DNA of 33,851 nucleotides, from the NCBI GenBank assembly GCA_025362675.1, contig JANYFN010000134.1:1-33851 (forward strand), given 5' to 3'. Below the pieces are notes generated by a model. It saw only the letters and a list, made by a program, of their open reading frames with translations. It did not search any database and was not told the origin of the DNA. A program made the translations under genes and the position numbers. Below are positions 24,584 through 33,414 of the stretch, in pieces (position 1 is the first letter of the stretch; each line of letters starts with the position of its first letter). The stretch comes from Limisphaerales bacterium. Its GTDB lineage: Bacteria; Verrucomicrobiota; Verrucomicrobiia; Limisphaerales; UBA11358.

Positions 24584-24730
24584 TCATTTCAGCCGCTGCA
24601 AAGTATCTTGGCCAACTCGGTGCGCATTGGCAATAGCTGTCAGCGACGGATTCACGGCGGCACCCTTGGCATGAACGCCGCACGGAAAAACGTCGCAAGT
24701 ATCGCCGCGGATGCAGCGGCGCTTCGTCAT
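24584..24730 (-). pseudogene. Remnant of a GMC-type oxidoreductase C-terminus
   Basis: A 48-codon minus-strand frame ends with a segment (GAAVNPSLTAIANAHRVGQ) that closely follows the C-terminal signature of GMC oxidoreductases, which typically end in a VNP-x-LT-x-x-ANALRVA-like pattern. The preceding residues (RGDTCDVFPCGV) also fit the region before it. An in-frame stop occurs a few codons upstream of the ATG, and no further GMC motifs are seen, so only a fragment survives. This is motif memory, not a database match. Confidence 0.5.
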
Positions 24731-24830
24731 GTCCGTCTCGTTGCGCAGGATAGGAATTTATATTCGCATTGGATTCAAAAATTCTTTTCCCTGCGGGTAT
24801 TTTTCCAAGCGAACATCGCTAGGTTCCTTT

Positions 24831-24858
24831 GGAACTTCTGCAGTCTCAGCGGGCCGTC
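24831..24858 (+). promoter_or_regulatory. Candidate ECF-sigma promoter upstream of the sigma factor gene
   Basis: GGAACTT (24831-24837) and CGTC (24855-24858) are separated by 17 bp, matching the usual GGAAC/CGTC pattern of ECF-type promoters. It lies about 170 bp before the sigma factor start, on the same strand. Autoregulation of the sigma/anti-sigma pair would be normal for the class. The spacing from promoter to gene is long, so the call is tentative. The rest of 24527-25029 holds no intact gene. Confidence 0.4.
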
Positions 24859-25029
24859 GCATTTTCACATAATTTTTTGCAAAATCCATGCATCCGGCTG
24901 TATGGGAGCGGCGTATTAATTAGTGATGATTAAAGAAATAAACAATAGCTCAGGGAGTTGGGTCGCCGTTTTTTCGGTTTGGCGGGTATCCGTCCGTCAC
25001 TTTTGAATAGTCTTAGCCGGGCTAGAACC

Positions 25030-25602
25030 ATGGTAGATAATTTATCAATTGAGACGCAGCAGGCTGAACTACTTCGCCGTATCGCGGCGCAAGACAGTGA
25101 AGCCTTATCGGAATTTTATGACCAGACCGCAGCGAGTTTATTTTCTTTCGCGCTGCGAATCCTCAATAATGCGCACGACGCAGAGGAAGTAATCCAGGAT
25201 GTATTTGTGCAAATTTGGAACAAAGCTTCGTCGTTCGACCCGGATATTGGCCTTGCCTTTAGCTGGTCTATGAGCATGGTGCGATATCGCTGCATCGACC
25301 GGCTGCGCTCACGCCAGCGCCGCGCTCGCGTCATCGTAGAAACGGACGATGGCATGGACGCTGAGCCACAGATCGAAACTGCGGTCACCGGCACGTTACT
25401 GGTCACTGATGAGCTGGAAGCTGTTCGCAGTGCATTGGGCACACTGCCGGATGATCAGAAACTGGCCATTGAAATGGCATTCTTCGGTGGCTTGTCGCAT
25501 TGCGAGATTGCCAATATACTTAATGAACCGCTCGGCACGGTGAAAGCGCGTATCCGTCGCGGAATGTCGAAGCTTCGGGATGGACTGGAGGTATTCGTAT
25601 GA
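25030..25602 (+). CDS. ECF-type RNA polymerase sigma factor
   Basis: The protein is 190 aa from the ATG at 25030 (MVDNLSIETQQAELL). In-frame codons upstream to 24958 look non-coding. Region 2 is clear (LRILNNAHDAEEVIQDVFVQIW, in which the DAEEVIQDVF box contacts the -10 element), and region 4 contains a helix-turn-helix (LSHCEIANILNEPLGTVKARIRRG). There is no region 3, as expected for ECF sigmas. Its stop overlaps the start of a ChrR-like anti-sigma gene (ATGA), so the sigma is probably held inactive by that partner. By analogy with ChrR systems the signal could be singlet oxygen or other oxidative damage, but that is inference. Confidence 0.93.
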   Translation: MVDNLSIETQQAELLRRIAAQDSEALSEFYDQTAASLFSFALRILNNAHDAEEVIQDVFVQIWNKASSFDPDIGLAFSWSMSMVRYRCIDRLRSRQRRARVIVETDDGMDAEPQIETAVTGTLLVTDELEAVRSALGTLPDDQKLAIEMAFFGGLSHCEIANILNEPLGTVKARIRRGMSKLRDGLEVFV

Positions 25603-26201
25603 TTTCCGAGTATTATGAAGAGCAGGCGAGCCTTTATGTGCTCGGCGCTTTGACGGTCGATGAGCAGCGTGGATTTGAAACCGAGTTGCGCCAAGATAGG
25701 GAATTGCGCGATCTGGTGTTAGAATTGCAACGCACGACGGGGTTAATCGCGAAGGCGGTTCCGCAAACGGCCCTCCCAACACCACTAAAAGCAAAAATTT
25801 TCAAACGCATCGCTTCGACCAAAGAGATTCCGTTGCCGTCGCCGGCCATGGTGCTGCCCGGCTTGCGCTTCCACGAAGCGGCCAGTGAATCCGGTTGGAA
25901 AGCACTGCCGCTGCCCGGCACCTTCGTCAAAATGCTGTCGCTCGAAAAAGCACGCGGCTATGCGGTATTGCTCGGCAAACTTGAAGCGGGCGCGCGCTAT
26001 CCGGCCCACGTTAATGCCGGGCCGGAAGATTTTTACATCTTGAGCGGCGATCTTGTGGTTGGCAACCGCCGGTTGGGAGCGGGTGATTTTCATCATGCCG
26101 ACAAAGATTCCCAACACGCCGAAAATTACTCCGAGCATGGTTGCACGCTGCTGGCTGTGCTCACCACCGATGACCCGCTCGTGCTGTTTGCTATGTCTTG
26201 A
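25599..26201 (+). CDS. ChrR-like cupin anti-sigma factor
   Basis: In this 200-aa protein, residues 1-75 form a helical anti-sigma region (ASLYVLGALTVDEQRGFETEL, like RskA/ChrR-type N-termini). The Cys/His zinc site of ChrR is not visible there. Residues about 100-195 form a cupin: LLGKLEAGARYPAHVNAG, EDFYILSGDLVVG and LGAGDFHHADKDSQH give the candidate metal ligands (His, Glu, His). It overlaps the sigma gene by 4 bp and should bind that sigma. The missing zinc site would make it differ from the Rhodobacter prototype. The next gene is on the opposite strand, with 6 bp between the stops. Confidence 0.85.
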   Translation: MISEYYEEQASLYVLGALTVDEQRGFETELRQDRELRDLVLELQRTTGLIAKAVPQTALPTPLKAKIFKRIASTKEIPLPSPAMVLPGLRFHEAASESGWKALPLPGTFVKMLSLEKARGYAVLLGKLEAGARYPAHVNAGPEDFYILSGDLVVGNRRLGAGDFHHADKDSQHAENYSEHGCTLLAVLTTDDPLVLFAMS

Positions 26202-26207
26202 AACTCG

Positions 26208-27599
26208 CTAGTGAGCCGGAGATTTTTTTTCAAAATCTTCCCGCTGACTTTTGCTCAAGGCTTCTGATTCATAAAACGTGTCGTAAAATTCCGCATCCAA
26301 ATGGCTCGCTTGAAAACTAAGCACGGTTCGATACGGCGGCATGTGGACAGGAAAACGCCCGTAACGATTCCAGAGATATTGGCAATGCGCGGTCGTTGCT
26401 TCAATAGACGCTTGGCTGAAACCAGGCACCTGCTGCACGACTTCAGGATGATTTTTCCATGCACTGCTTTGCTGGCTGCGGAAAATCCCTTCAGCCCCGA
26501 ATTTGATTTCTGCGACGGCATGCACGGCCTCAGCCATTGATTTATAGTGGGGCGGACAAAATGGTGCCAGCAGCGCCACGCCGTTTCGCTCCAGACTGAC
26601 GGGGTATGGAATCACTGGATTTCGGCGCAAACATTTCATCGCAAGCGAGGGGAGCCAGCCGGCGCCAACGTAGCGATTGGCGGGCATTTGCTCCATGCGA
26701 AAGCCAAGCGCCTGTAGCCAGGCGAATTCGTGGTTCGCAAAACTAGGATAGCCACCCAGCCCCAACGCCTGCGCCATCAGCCCGAGATTTTGCAACATCA
26801 TGCCCTGCTCGGCGGTCACAAATTCGGTGACGAATTGTTCCACCTGCCGCACGGTCGCGATGCGGCCAGCGTGAGGATTATCTTCGAGATGACCGCCCCG
26901 GCGGCGCGCAAATTTTCCGAGGCCCGCCGGTTGAAAATGATTCCGTTCGTCGAGAATGAACGCACCCGTTTCTTCGTTCAAAATTTCGAGCAGCCCGTTC
27001 ACATACATAAATGTGAGATCGTTCACCGGCAGAAAAATGGTGGAGCCGGGCGCGTGGGCCGACCAGCGGTTAGCGTTGATGTTGAACAATGGATCCGTCG
27101 GTATCTTGGGTCGTCCCTCAAAAATTTTTACGCGGGAGCGAAGGTAAAGTTCGGTGAATTCGCCGCGTTTCCCAAGCTCGATCAAATTAGAAATTTCATT
27201 GGCCGGTAATTCGCGTGGTCGGCGAACCAGCCACGCGCCGTTATCATTGATGACAATCAGCGCGACGGTTTGCAGCGCGTCGCCGCTTGCGATGGTGCGG
27301 GCCACTAATCCTGCCATGATACTGCCACCCTCGCCTTTGGCATAACACATATCGGCCAAGGCGTGACCGGTGATGCCGCACGCGGCAAAAACCATGGCCG
27401 CTTCTTCATCTTCAGTAAGTGGCCGCGGCGGGTGTTTGCTTTCGTAAGCCAGCGGACCGGCGGGGATTTTCATGCCCAGACCAAAACGCCGTGAACGTCG
27501 CTGGCGCAACGCGTCGAGCAATGAAATGTTCGCCAACCGCTCTCGCAGCGGCAAATCTTGCCGCGTCGAATTATCCTGGACCGGGTCGTTTCCTCTCAT
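26208..27599 (-). CDS. Nitroreductase-like protein of unknown function
   Basis: The 463-aa protein is soluble, with no signal or membrane segments. The N-terminal part (LLDALRQRRSRRFGLGM) and the later stretch MMLQNLGLMAQALGLGGYPS resemble the FMN-binding RRS/RRF and helix regions of nitroreductase-fold proteins, including the SagB-type dehydrogenases. I infer a flavin oxidoreductase fold but cannot name a substrate. At 463 aa it is about twice the length of a classical nitroreductase and could hold two copies of the fold or an added domain. It converges on the anti-sigma gene and may be transcribed alone, as 75 bp separate it from the cluster upstream. Confidence 0.65.
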   Translation of the reverse strand: MRGNDPVQDNSTRQDLPLRERLANISLLDALRQRRSRRFGLGMKIPAGPLAYESKHPPRPLTEDEEAAMVFAACGITGHALADMCYAKGEGGSIMAGLVARTIASGDALQTVALIVINDNGAWLVRRPRELPANEISNLIELGKRGEFTELYLRSRVKIFEGRPKIPTDPLFNINANRWSAHAPGSTIFLPVNDLTFMYVNGLLEILNEETGAFILDERNHFQPAGLGKFARRRGGHLEDNPHAGRIATVRQVEQFVTEFVTAEQGMMLQNLGLMAQALGLGGYPSFANHEFAWLQALGFRMEQMPANRYVGAGWLPSLAMKCLRRNPVIPYPVSLERNGVALLAPFCPPHYKSMAEAVHAVAEIKFGAEGIFRSQQSSAWKNHPEVVQQVPGFSQASIEATTAHCQYLWNRYGRFPVHMPPYRTVLSFQASHLDAEFYDTFYESEALSKSQREDFEKKSPAH

Positions 27600-27674
27600 G
27601 TTTAAAGAGTGTAGCGAGCGGATAATTATTTCACGAAAAAAAGTTTCACGGCGGCAACCGCCCGTCAGTCCAAT

Positions 27675-28832
27675 CTAAAATGGCAGCAGCTTGAAATCAA
27701 AGACGCGCTCGGCCATCCACGTTGAAGCCACGATCATGATCGCCGCCGATCCAAGCCGCAGCACGAAGTTTTGATAAAACATTAGCCCGCGGAAGCATAG
27801 TGCGGTGGGCAGAAACACCCCGACAATGGCGAGTTGTCCTAACTCGACGCCAAGATTAAACCCAAAGAGCGTCTGGGCTAGTTGGCCGTTATGGAGTCCC
27901 AAATCTCGCAGCGCATTGGCAAATCCAAAACCGTGCAGGAGTCCGAAACCGAAGGCGACCATCCAGCCGCGTTCGGCGAAGAACGGAACTAAATTATTGA
28001 ACGCGGCGAGCACCACGGAAGCGGCGATGGCAGATTCGACCAGGCGCGTCGGCAGATGCACAAAACCCAACGCAGACAGGCTTAGCGTGATGGAATGGGC
28101 GACGGTGAACGCAGTGACAATTTTCAGCACGTTGACAAAAGCCGATGGTGCTGCCGGAACGGGCTGCCATCTTCCGTCCTGCCGCAACAGCACGCCGGGC
28201 AGCAGCAACGCGAGTAGAAATAAAATATGATCGTAGCCAGACCAGATGTGCCAAATACCCTCCAGAAGAAAAGTGACGAAGGGCGCGCGCGCGGCGGGCA
28301 AGGCGAGCTCAACTATTTGCGTGGAGGTGTCCGGACTGAAAACGCCGAGGTGAGTTTGGCCGCCGGCTTCGAGCCGCAACAGCCCGCGGTGTTTTGGATC
28401 TATGTCAAAAAAGGCACTGTAAATAATTTCAATTGTTTTTGGATGTGACCAGCCTTCCACGTCGAACCGCAACACGGCGTAAGCCCCGTCAGAGTGTTTC
28501 TCTACAAGCAGTTCGTTGATGTGCAATGTTCCGGTCTGGTCATCGCCCCGCAGATGTAACCGCGAAAGTGCGTAAGCATAAACAGTGTCTTTTCGCGCAG
28601 ACAATTCTGACCAAGTAATAGCCCCGTCGTCGTTCATATCGAGCCCGACGCCGTCTTCCAAATCGCGCAGCGCGAGGTGCCATTCACCGGTGAAGCCGGC
28701 TGGCGTGGCGCAAAGATTGAGATAAGACGTGCTTTGCGTATGCGCGCGCGCGGCGTCGGTTGTAAGCAGCAATGCCGCGATTAGCGTTAAAAAAATGCAG
28801 CGTAATTTGTAGGCGGAAGAACATTTTTTCAT
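27675..28832 (-). CDS. HupE/UreJ-type membrane protein with EF-hand-like loop
   Basis: The protein is 385 aa from the ATG at 28832 (MKKCSSAYKLRC). The frame extends 53 codons upstream into the TPR gene but is Arg-rich and unlikely there. A signal peptide ends ARAHTQS. Residues about 35-180 are extracytoplasmic and include DMNDDGAITWSEL, an EF-hand-like calcium loop. From about 195 come some six membrane segments, with IWHIWSGYDHILFLLALLLPG and FGFGLLHGFGFANAL as His-containing motifs of the HupE/UreJ_2 group. It may move a metal ion, though which is unknown. It overlaps the TPR gene by 4 bp (ATGA) and ends the DUF4331 cluster. Confidence 0.85.
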   Translation of the reverse strand: MKKCSSAYKLRCIFLTLIAALLLTTDAARAHTQSTSYLNLCATPAGFTGEWHLALRDLEDGVGLDMNDDGAITWSELSARKDTVYAYALSRLHLRGDDQTGTLHINELLVEKHSDGAYAVLRFDVEGWSHPKTIEIIYSAFFDIDPKHRGLLRLEAGGQTHLGVFSPDTSTQIVELALPAARAPFVTFLLEGIWHIWSGYDHILFLLALLLPGVLLRQDGRWQPVPAAPSAFVNVLKIVTAFTVAHSITLSLSALGFVHLPTRLVESAIAASVVLAAFNNLVPFFAERGWMVAFGFGLLHGFGFANALRDLGLHNGQLAQTLFGFNLGVELGQLAIVGVFLPTALCFRGLMFYQNFVLRLGSAAIMIVASTWMAERVFDFKLLPF

Positions 28833-30061
28833 TTTGGTTCGAGCTTTTTTACGAGGCGATTCACGGCCACATCTTCGAGCTGATTTGTCCGGATAAAATC
28901 CACGGCGGGCTGGGCGGCGGTGGTATCGCCGGCGGCCAGCGCGCTCTCCAGAAAAATGCGAACGTCGGCCGGTTCGTGCTGCACCCGCCAATTGGTTTGC
29001 GCTAGTTGCAACGCCGCGCGCGGTCGGTGTTGCAGATATAATGCGAACTGCGCCTCTTCGCGTTGATGCACAAAGTCACCGCGTAAATGGCCAGCCTCAA
29101 AACGCGCGCTCAACGAACTAAGGTGTTCGGTGAGCGACGCCGATTGGGGCGTGAGCGCGGCTTCCGCCCGCGCGAGGCGGAGCAGTAACGCGTCCGCGCG
29201 CGTTTCATTCTGTAATAATTCAACCACCTCCCCGGCGCGATTTTCATCAAGCAATAAATCCGCATAAGCCCCCAGCAAATACGGGTCATGCTGGCCAAAT
29301 GCGAGTGCATTTTTGAAATCCGTTTCGGCTTCCGAGGCGCGGCCGAGGCGCGCTTCAGCTTCCGCGAGGGACGTGAAGGCCCAAACTTTTTCATCCGCGC
29401 TGGCGGAATTTTTTGCCGAAAGAGAATTGCGCAGCAAACCGCACGCGGATTCCGCGCCACCGCTCAGCGACGAGACGTTGGCGAGCGCGGTCAGCGCGAC
29501 AATTCCCGGCGCGAGCTGCGCGAGTGGCAGACAGGACTGCCGCGCCTCAGCATATTTTCCGAGCACGGTGAAAATGGTCGCACGCGTGAGCCACACTTGT
29601 GGGTTGTTTGGCGCAATGCGCGCGGCGCGATCAAGGTCGGCGAGCGCGTTGGCAAAATCATGCTGACTTTGTTTAAGGGTTGCGCGAAGGATGAGCACGT
29701 CTATCGGTGGCGTGGCGGTATCCCACCACGGTGCCAGCGCGGATTGGGCGCGGCCAAGAAAACGCGGATCGGCATCGGTGCGGCTGCGTTCGATGCAGCG
29801 GCGCGCGAGTTGACAGGCAAGTGAAACGTTCTTCGGATCCGCGCTGAGCCGAGCGCGGAGTTGATGGATTTCGTGCGTGGTCGGATCGAACGCGGTGGCG
29901 CGAAGGGTTTCCAAAACATCACCGCCGTTTTGCGGGATGTAAGGTTCCGCGCGAACCGAATTCACAACACTCAACGCCAAAAAAACCGCGAGCGATGGGG
30001 CAAAATAATTATTGGCCGCGCGGAATTTTTTTGTGTGAGCCGGATTCATTTTCACTTTCAC
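28829..30061 (-). CDS. TPR-repeat secreted protein
   Basis: This 410-aa protein has a signal peptide (about residues 15-38, ending VRAEP). The mature protein is alpha-helical, with tetratricopeptide-like repeats such as DFANALADLDRAARIAPNN, KYAEARQSCLPLAQLAPG and RASEAETDFKNALAFGQHD, about five to seven in all. It probably scaffolds partners outside the cytoplasm. ATG at 30049 (MNPAHTKKF) is an alternative start. It overlaps the HupE/UreJ-type gene downstream and starts 18 bp after the prepilin-like gene, so these are cotranscribed. Confidence 0.85.
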   Translation of the reverse strand: MKVKMNPAHTKKFRAANNYFAPSLAVFLALSVVNSVRAEPYIPQNGGDVLETLRATAFDPTTHEIHQLRARLSADPKNVSLACQLARRCIERSRTDADPRFLGRAQSALAPWWDTATPPIDVLILRATLKQSQHDFANALADLDRAARIAPNNPQVWLTRATIFTVLGKYAEARQSCLPLAQLAPGIVALTALANVSSLSGGAESACGLLRNSLSAKNSASADEKVWAFTSLAEAEARLGRASEAETDFKNALAFGQHDPYLLGAYADLLLDENRAGEVVELLQNETRADALLLRLARAEAALTPQSASLTEHLSSLSARFEAGHLRGDFVHQREEAQFALYLQHRPRAALQLAQTNWRVQHEPADVRIFLESALAAGDTTAAQPAVDFIRTNQLEDVAVNRLVKKLEPK

Positions 30062-30079
30062 TTCGCCGGTAGAAATAAT

Positions 30080-31003
30080 TTATTTCGGCGGATTCGCCAG
30101 CGGTTTGCGCACGACGTGATCCGGGAATTGATCGAGCCGCGCTTTGCTCCACGGCAACGCTTCGACATGGCCGTCGGTGTAAATATAATTCGCCCGTGCA
30201 CCGTGACGATTGTAACGAATCCAGCCCTGGTTGGCGTAATTGCCGCTGCCCCATTGCACAAGCTGCGCTTCACCGCCCCACGTGTCGTAATCGTCTTGCT
30301 CGATGTAGCCGTAGTCGAGATTGTCCGTCGCGTCGAGCGCCTCGGAATTGCGCTCGGAAAACATGATGATGTTCGGATTGCTCAAATGACTGACGGCAGC
30401 GTCGGTCGCGAAGCCATTCAAAATACCTTCGAGCGCATAACGCGCGCTCTTGTGCGTGAAGATCGAATCGAGAACGTAGCTTTCCATCGCCAAACTTTGC
30501 GCGTCGGCGAGTTCCTGCTCGGAGCCGGGCGCCGGGGCTTGATCCGCGCTGGTGATGCCGCCGTTGTAACTCGTCAAATCCGTCGCGAGCAACGTCGAGC
30601 GCGGCGTGGTGTCGGAAGCACAGAAAGCGACCTTGCGGTTTTTCAAATACGGTTGGAAAAAAATCGCCCACGGCTTTTCCGCCTGGCTGTTGCCGTGGCC
30701 ACCGCCGGTGACGCCCGCCAGACTGCTCGGCAACTGATCCAATAGACTGCCATCGTCCAAAACCCATTGCTCGTGATGATGAAACAGGCTGCCGTTGTAA
30801 TCATACTTGTAAAGCATCGCGGCCAAGCCGACTTGCCGCAGGTTGGAAAAACACGCGGCCTGGCGGCCTTTTTCTTTCGCCTTCGCCAGCGCGGGCAGCA
30901 ACATTGCCGACAGAATTCCGATGATCGCAATGACCACCAATAGTTCGATCAGCGTGAAGCCCGCCGCGAAATTTTTCCGGGAAATGCGCCGGGTTATTTT
31001 CAT
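30080..31003 (-). CDS. Prepilin-type cleavage/methylation protein with H-X9-DG motif
   Basis: The protein is 307 aa from the ATG at 31003 ([22 protein letters not shown]). The type IV prepilin signature [21 protein letters not shown] directs cleavage after Gly and N-methylation of Phe. Near the C-terminus [17 protein letters not shown] contains an exact H-X9-DG motif, diagnostic of the large prepilin-processing-associated family of Planctomycetota, Verrucomicrobiota and Lentisphaerota. These pseudopilins are present in many copies per genome, and their roles are unclear. Here it lies between the DUF4331 gene (119 bp) and the TPR gene (76 residual codons upstream are unlikely to be coding). 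Confidence 0.9.
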   Translation of the reverse strand: MKITRRISRKNFAAGFTLIELLVVIAIIGILSAMLLPALAKAKEKGRQAACFSNLRQVGLAAMLYKYDYNGSLFHHHEQWVLDDGSLLDQLPSSLAGVTGGGHGNSQAEKPWAIFFQPYLKNRKVAFCASDTTPRSTLLATDLTSYNGGITSADQAPAPGSEQELADAQSLAMESYVLDSIFTHKSARYALEGILNGFATDAAVSHLSNPNIIMFSERNSEALDATDNLDYGYIEQDDYDTWGGEAQLVQWGSGNYANQGWIRYNRHGARANYIYTDGHVEALPWSKARLDQFPDHVVRKPLANPPK

Positions 31004-31122
31004 AAACGAAATTTTTTTTGAGGCTGATTGATTGCTTGAAATTTGAAGGGCGGGCTTTGACCGACGGTTTTGCTTGGTGGCCAAAACCCGCCCCGTGGTC
31101 CGTTTAGAGAAAGATCAAACGA

Positions 31123-32721
31123 TCAGGGAATGTTGACCTTCATCACCACATTCGAGCTGGTCACCGTCGGCGCGCCCAAACTCACGCCGTGCAGATCGGC
31201 GACGGCGCGGTAAAAGCCCGTGTTACCGCCAGTTTTGGAGGTGGAGATGTTGCCGGTGCTGTTGTCATATTTCGCTGCGGTGTTTGCATAGAGACCATTG
31301 ACACTCCCACTTTTTTGCATGGTGATGGTGACGCTTTGGTCGTTGGGCGAACCGGCGATGGGCGGGTTGATGTAAGGAAATACCGATTGAAACATTTTCG
31401 CATTTACCAGCGCTCCGTCGGTGAAAGGTAACTGACCCGCCGGCGCAACGTTCGTGGAAAGCAATACGCCCATCATCACGCGCAAGGCGACATCCACCAC
31501 GTCGTCACCGGGACGGCGACCATTGGGGAAGCCGGCGACATCGCCGCCGATCACGCCAAGATTATTTTGCGAGGCGGCGGGCAAAGTTGGGGTGGTAGTA
31601 TTTAGTCGCAACATTTCAGCCACGGCCGTGGTTTGGTTCACTCCCGGAACGCCCGTCAAAAACACGGTTACCAGATCCGTGCGCGGAAAATTGGTCGGCG
31701 CGGTGACGCCAAACAACAATTGAATCAAAGCGGGCAAAGTGGGATTCGTCACGTAACCGGCGAACTGCGCGTCGTCCTTCGGCTGGCTGGCATTGAACGT
31801 GTCTTTATCTTTCAAACCGATGACGACTTCGTTCACCAGCGGCTGACCCAAGCGCGAAACTTGCACGAGATTGGTGCCTTGATATTGACTGGCGGTAGTC
31901 CAACCGGCGATGACTGGGCTGTTGTTCGTCAGGCAAACTTTCGGCAATTCCAAAATCAAAGCCGTCACGTTTTTATCGGCCAAACTGTCACGCGTGCCGT
32001 CCACGGGACCGAGTGGATTACTCAAGTTGATCAAGTCAAACGTTTCGCCCAGATTCACGACGAACGGATCTTTGCGTTGCCCCACGAACAATTTTCCCGG
32101 TGTCGCGCAGCCGGGAATGTTCACGTTATAAATGTATGAATTGGCGTAGCTGTTGTAATCGGGAATACTTTTGTTGCCAATATTGTCCACCGGTTTGGTG
32201 AAGACAATGGTGCCGTCAGCGGCGTTGGTGAGATATTGCGCGACGCCCGTGCGACGATTGCCAGTGATCAGCTTGACCGTGTAAGTCTCCAAAATGTTCA
32301 AGCTGGCGTTGTTGCCGGCCGCAATGGGTCCGGCGATGACGAGCGGAATTTCATTCGTGACTTGGTTGCCCGCTGGCCCGATGGGCAAGGAGATGTGGCG
32401 CGAGGCCCTGGAAAATTGAAATTGAAAGGTGATGTCCTCTTGCGCATCGCCATTGTTATCAATGGAAATTTCATAAACACCGTTTGTCTCCAGCATGAAA
32501 TAATTTGGCCCGCCGTAGGCATCCTGCAGCGGCAGATAATCCGCCACCACCGTGACAAAGTTCGAGCGGCCAGGCTCGTAACTATTGAACATATAGAAGT
32601 CGGTGCCATCGAGTTTTGGAGTGCTGGTGACCAAAGGCGCTTCCCGATGGCTGGAGGCAAAAGTTTGTCCGATGCTCAATGCCATCGCCATCAGACCTGC
32701 GGCGTAACTAGATTTTTTCAT
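31123..32721 (-). CDS. DUF4331 secreted protein
   Basis: The 532-aa protein has a signal peptide (MKKSSYAAGLMAMALSIGQ) ending FASSHREAP, and SSHREAPL is the typical beginning of mature DUF4331 proteins. Other features are TDFYMFNSYEPGR and repeated beta-rich segments, and Asp-rich ISIDNNGDAQEDITF could bind calcium. The function is unknown. These proteins are secreted or surface-located. It is first in a leftward run with a prepilin-like protein, a TPR protein and a HupE/UreJ-type membrane protein. This gene set recurs as neighbours in other bacteria in my memory, suggesting a joint function. No strong Shine-Dalgarno sequence is seen. Confidence 0.9.
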   Translation of the reverse strand: MKKSSYAAGLMAMALSIGQTFASSHREAPLVTSTPKLDGTDFYMFNSYEPGRSNFVTVVADYLPLQDAYGGPNYFMLETNGVYEISIDNNGDAQEDITFQFQFSRASRHISLPIGPAGNQVTNEIPLVIAGPIAAGNNASLNILETYTVKLITGNRRTGVAQYLTNAADGTIVFTKPVDNIGNKSIPDYNSYANSYIYNVNIPGCATPGKLFVGQRKDPFVVNLGETFDLINLSNPLGPVDGTRDSLADKNVTALILELPKVCLTNNSPVIAGWTTASQYQGTNLVQVSRLGQPLVNEVVIGLKDKDTFNASQPKDDAQFAGYVTNPTLPALIQLLFGVTAPTNFPRTDLVTVFLTGVPGVNQTTAVAEMLRLNTTTPTLPAASQNNLGVIGGDVAGFPNGRRPGDDVVDVALRVMMGVLLSTNVAPAGQLPFTDGALVNAKMFQSVFPYINPPIAGSPNDQSVTITMQKSGSVNGLYANTAAKYDNSTGNISTSKTGGNTGFYRAVADLHGVSLGAPTVTSSNVVMKVNIP

Positions 32722-33244
32722 AGGTAGTTGTCGTTGTTTTTTATTTTTTATTTTTCCTTAACTCTTCTCCAGCTCCTACGGCGAAGATTGATAACTGGAC
32801 GCATAAAAAATGCGACTGCGCAAAATCACGACAAGTCGGTATAAGCCAAGGCGTTTTGAATCGGCATCGCGGATGAAGTAGTTGAATGACGACCGATGGA
32901 TGCGTTGCGCCAAGTGCCGTCGCATCAATGAACAGAAAACAAAAAGGTGAGTAAGGATTTTCAGATGTTTGCGTCGTGTCCGACCTCTGACACGACGACC
33001 CCGGGAATTATCTACTGCAGCACCGCGACGAAAAGTTTGAGGAAACAGGTATTTATCACGGCCGATTCGGTTGCGCCAAGCGCGGATATCCCAGTGGCGG
33101 GAATATCTGATTTAGCATTTCGCAGCTGCAAGTTGTTACTCCCCGATTTTCGTTACTGACTCGAACCGAAGCAAAGACATCAGCTTGTCTGGGATAAAAG
33201 AAACGGTTAAGAAAGCTCGAAAATATTTTACTAAAAAACACTGG
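32722..33244. other. Intergenic region with one hairpin, no supported gene
   Basis: About 520 bp lie between the DUF4331 start and the tRNA gene. A 9-bp perfect inverted repeat, CGTCGTGTC (32972-32980) and GACACGACG (32989-32997), has an 8-nt loop. No U-tract follows on either strand. A 70-codon plus-strand frame (32947-33159) has no recognisable motif. The DUF4331 promoter must be here, but I could not place it. The AT-rich stretch 32730-32760 directly precedes the gene on the minus strand. Confidence 0.4.
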
Positions 33245-33334
33245 TGGCGGAATGGGTGGGATTTGAACCCACGGTAGCCTTGCGACTACTTCTGATTTCG
33301 AGTCAGATGCCTTTAACCACTCAGCCACCCTTCC
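33245..33334 (-). tRNA. tRNA-Ser, anticodon CGA
   Basis: On the minus strand the sequence folds as a class II tRNA. The acceptor starts GGAAGGG, and the anticodon arm is TCTGA-CTCGAAA-TCAGA with anticodon CGA. A long variable arm (GTAGTCGCAAGGCTAC), a T-arm GTGGG-TTCAAAT-CCCAC and a discriminator G follow. The 3' CCA is encoded (33245-33247). The length of 90 nt including CCA and the long variable arm fit serine. One G-A mismatch appears in the acceptor stem (position 5/68), the only irregularity. Confidence 0.92.
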
Positions 33335-33414
33335 AACCGTTTATTTACAAGGACTTAACAAGCTTTTAAGATTTGCGAATTGATTTTCTGATACTGCGAT
33401 GTGATACTGTTTGT

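Noticed and set aside
24608-24919. 103-codon plus-strand frame before the ECF gene
   Set aside because: No motif. It runs antisense to the GMC-like remnant and across the candidate promoter.
32947-33159. 70-codon plus-strand frame left of the tRNA
   Set aside because: No recognisable features, and it covers a hairpin. It is most likely chance.
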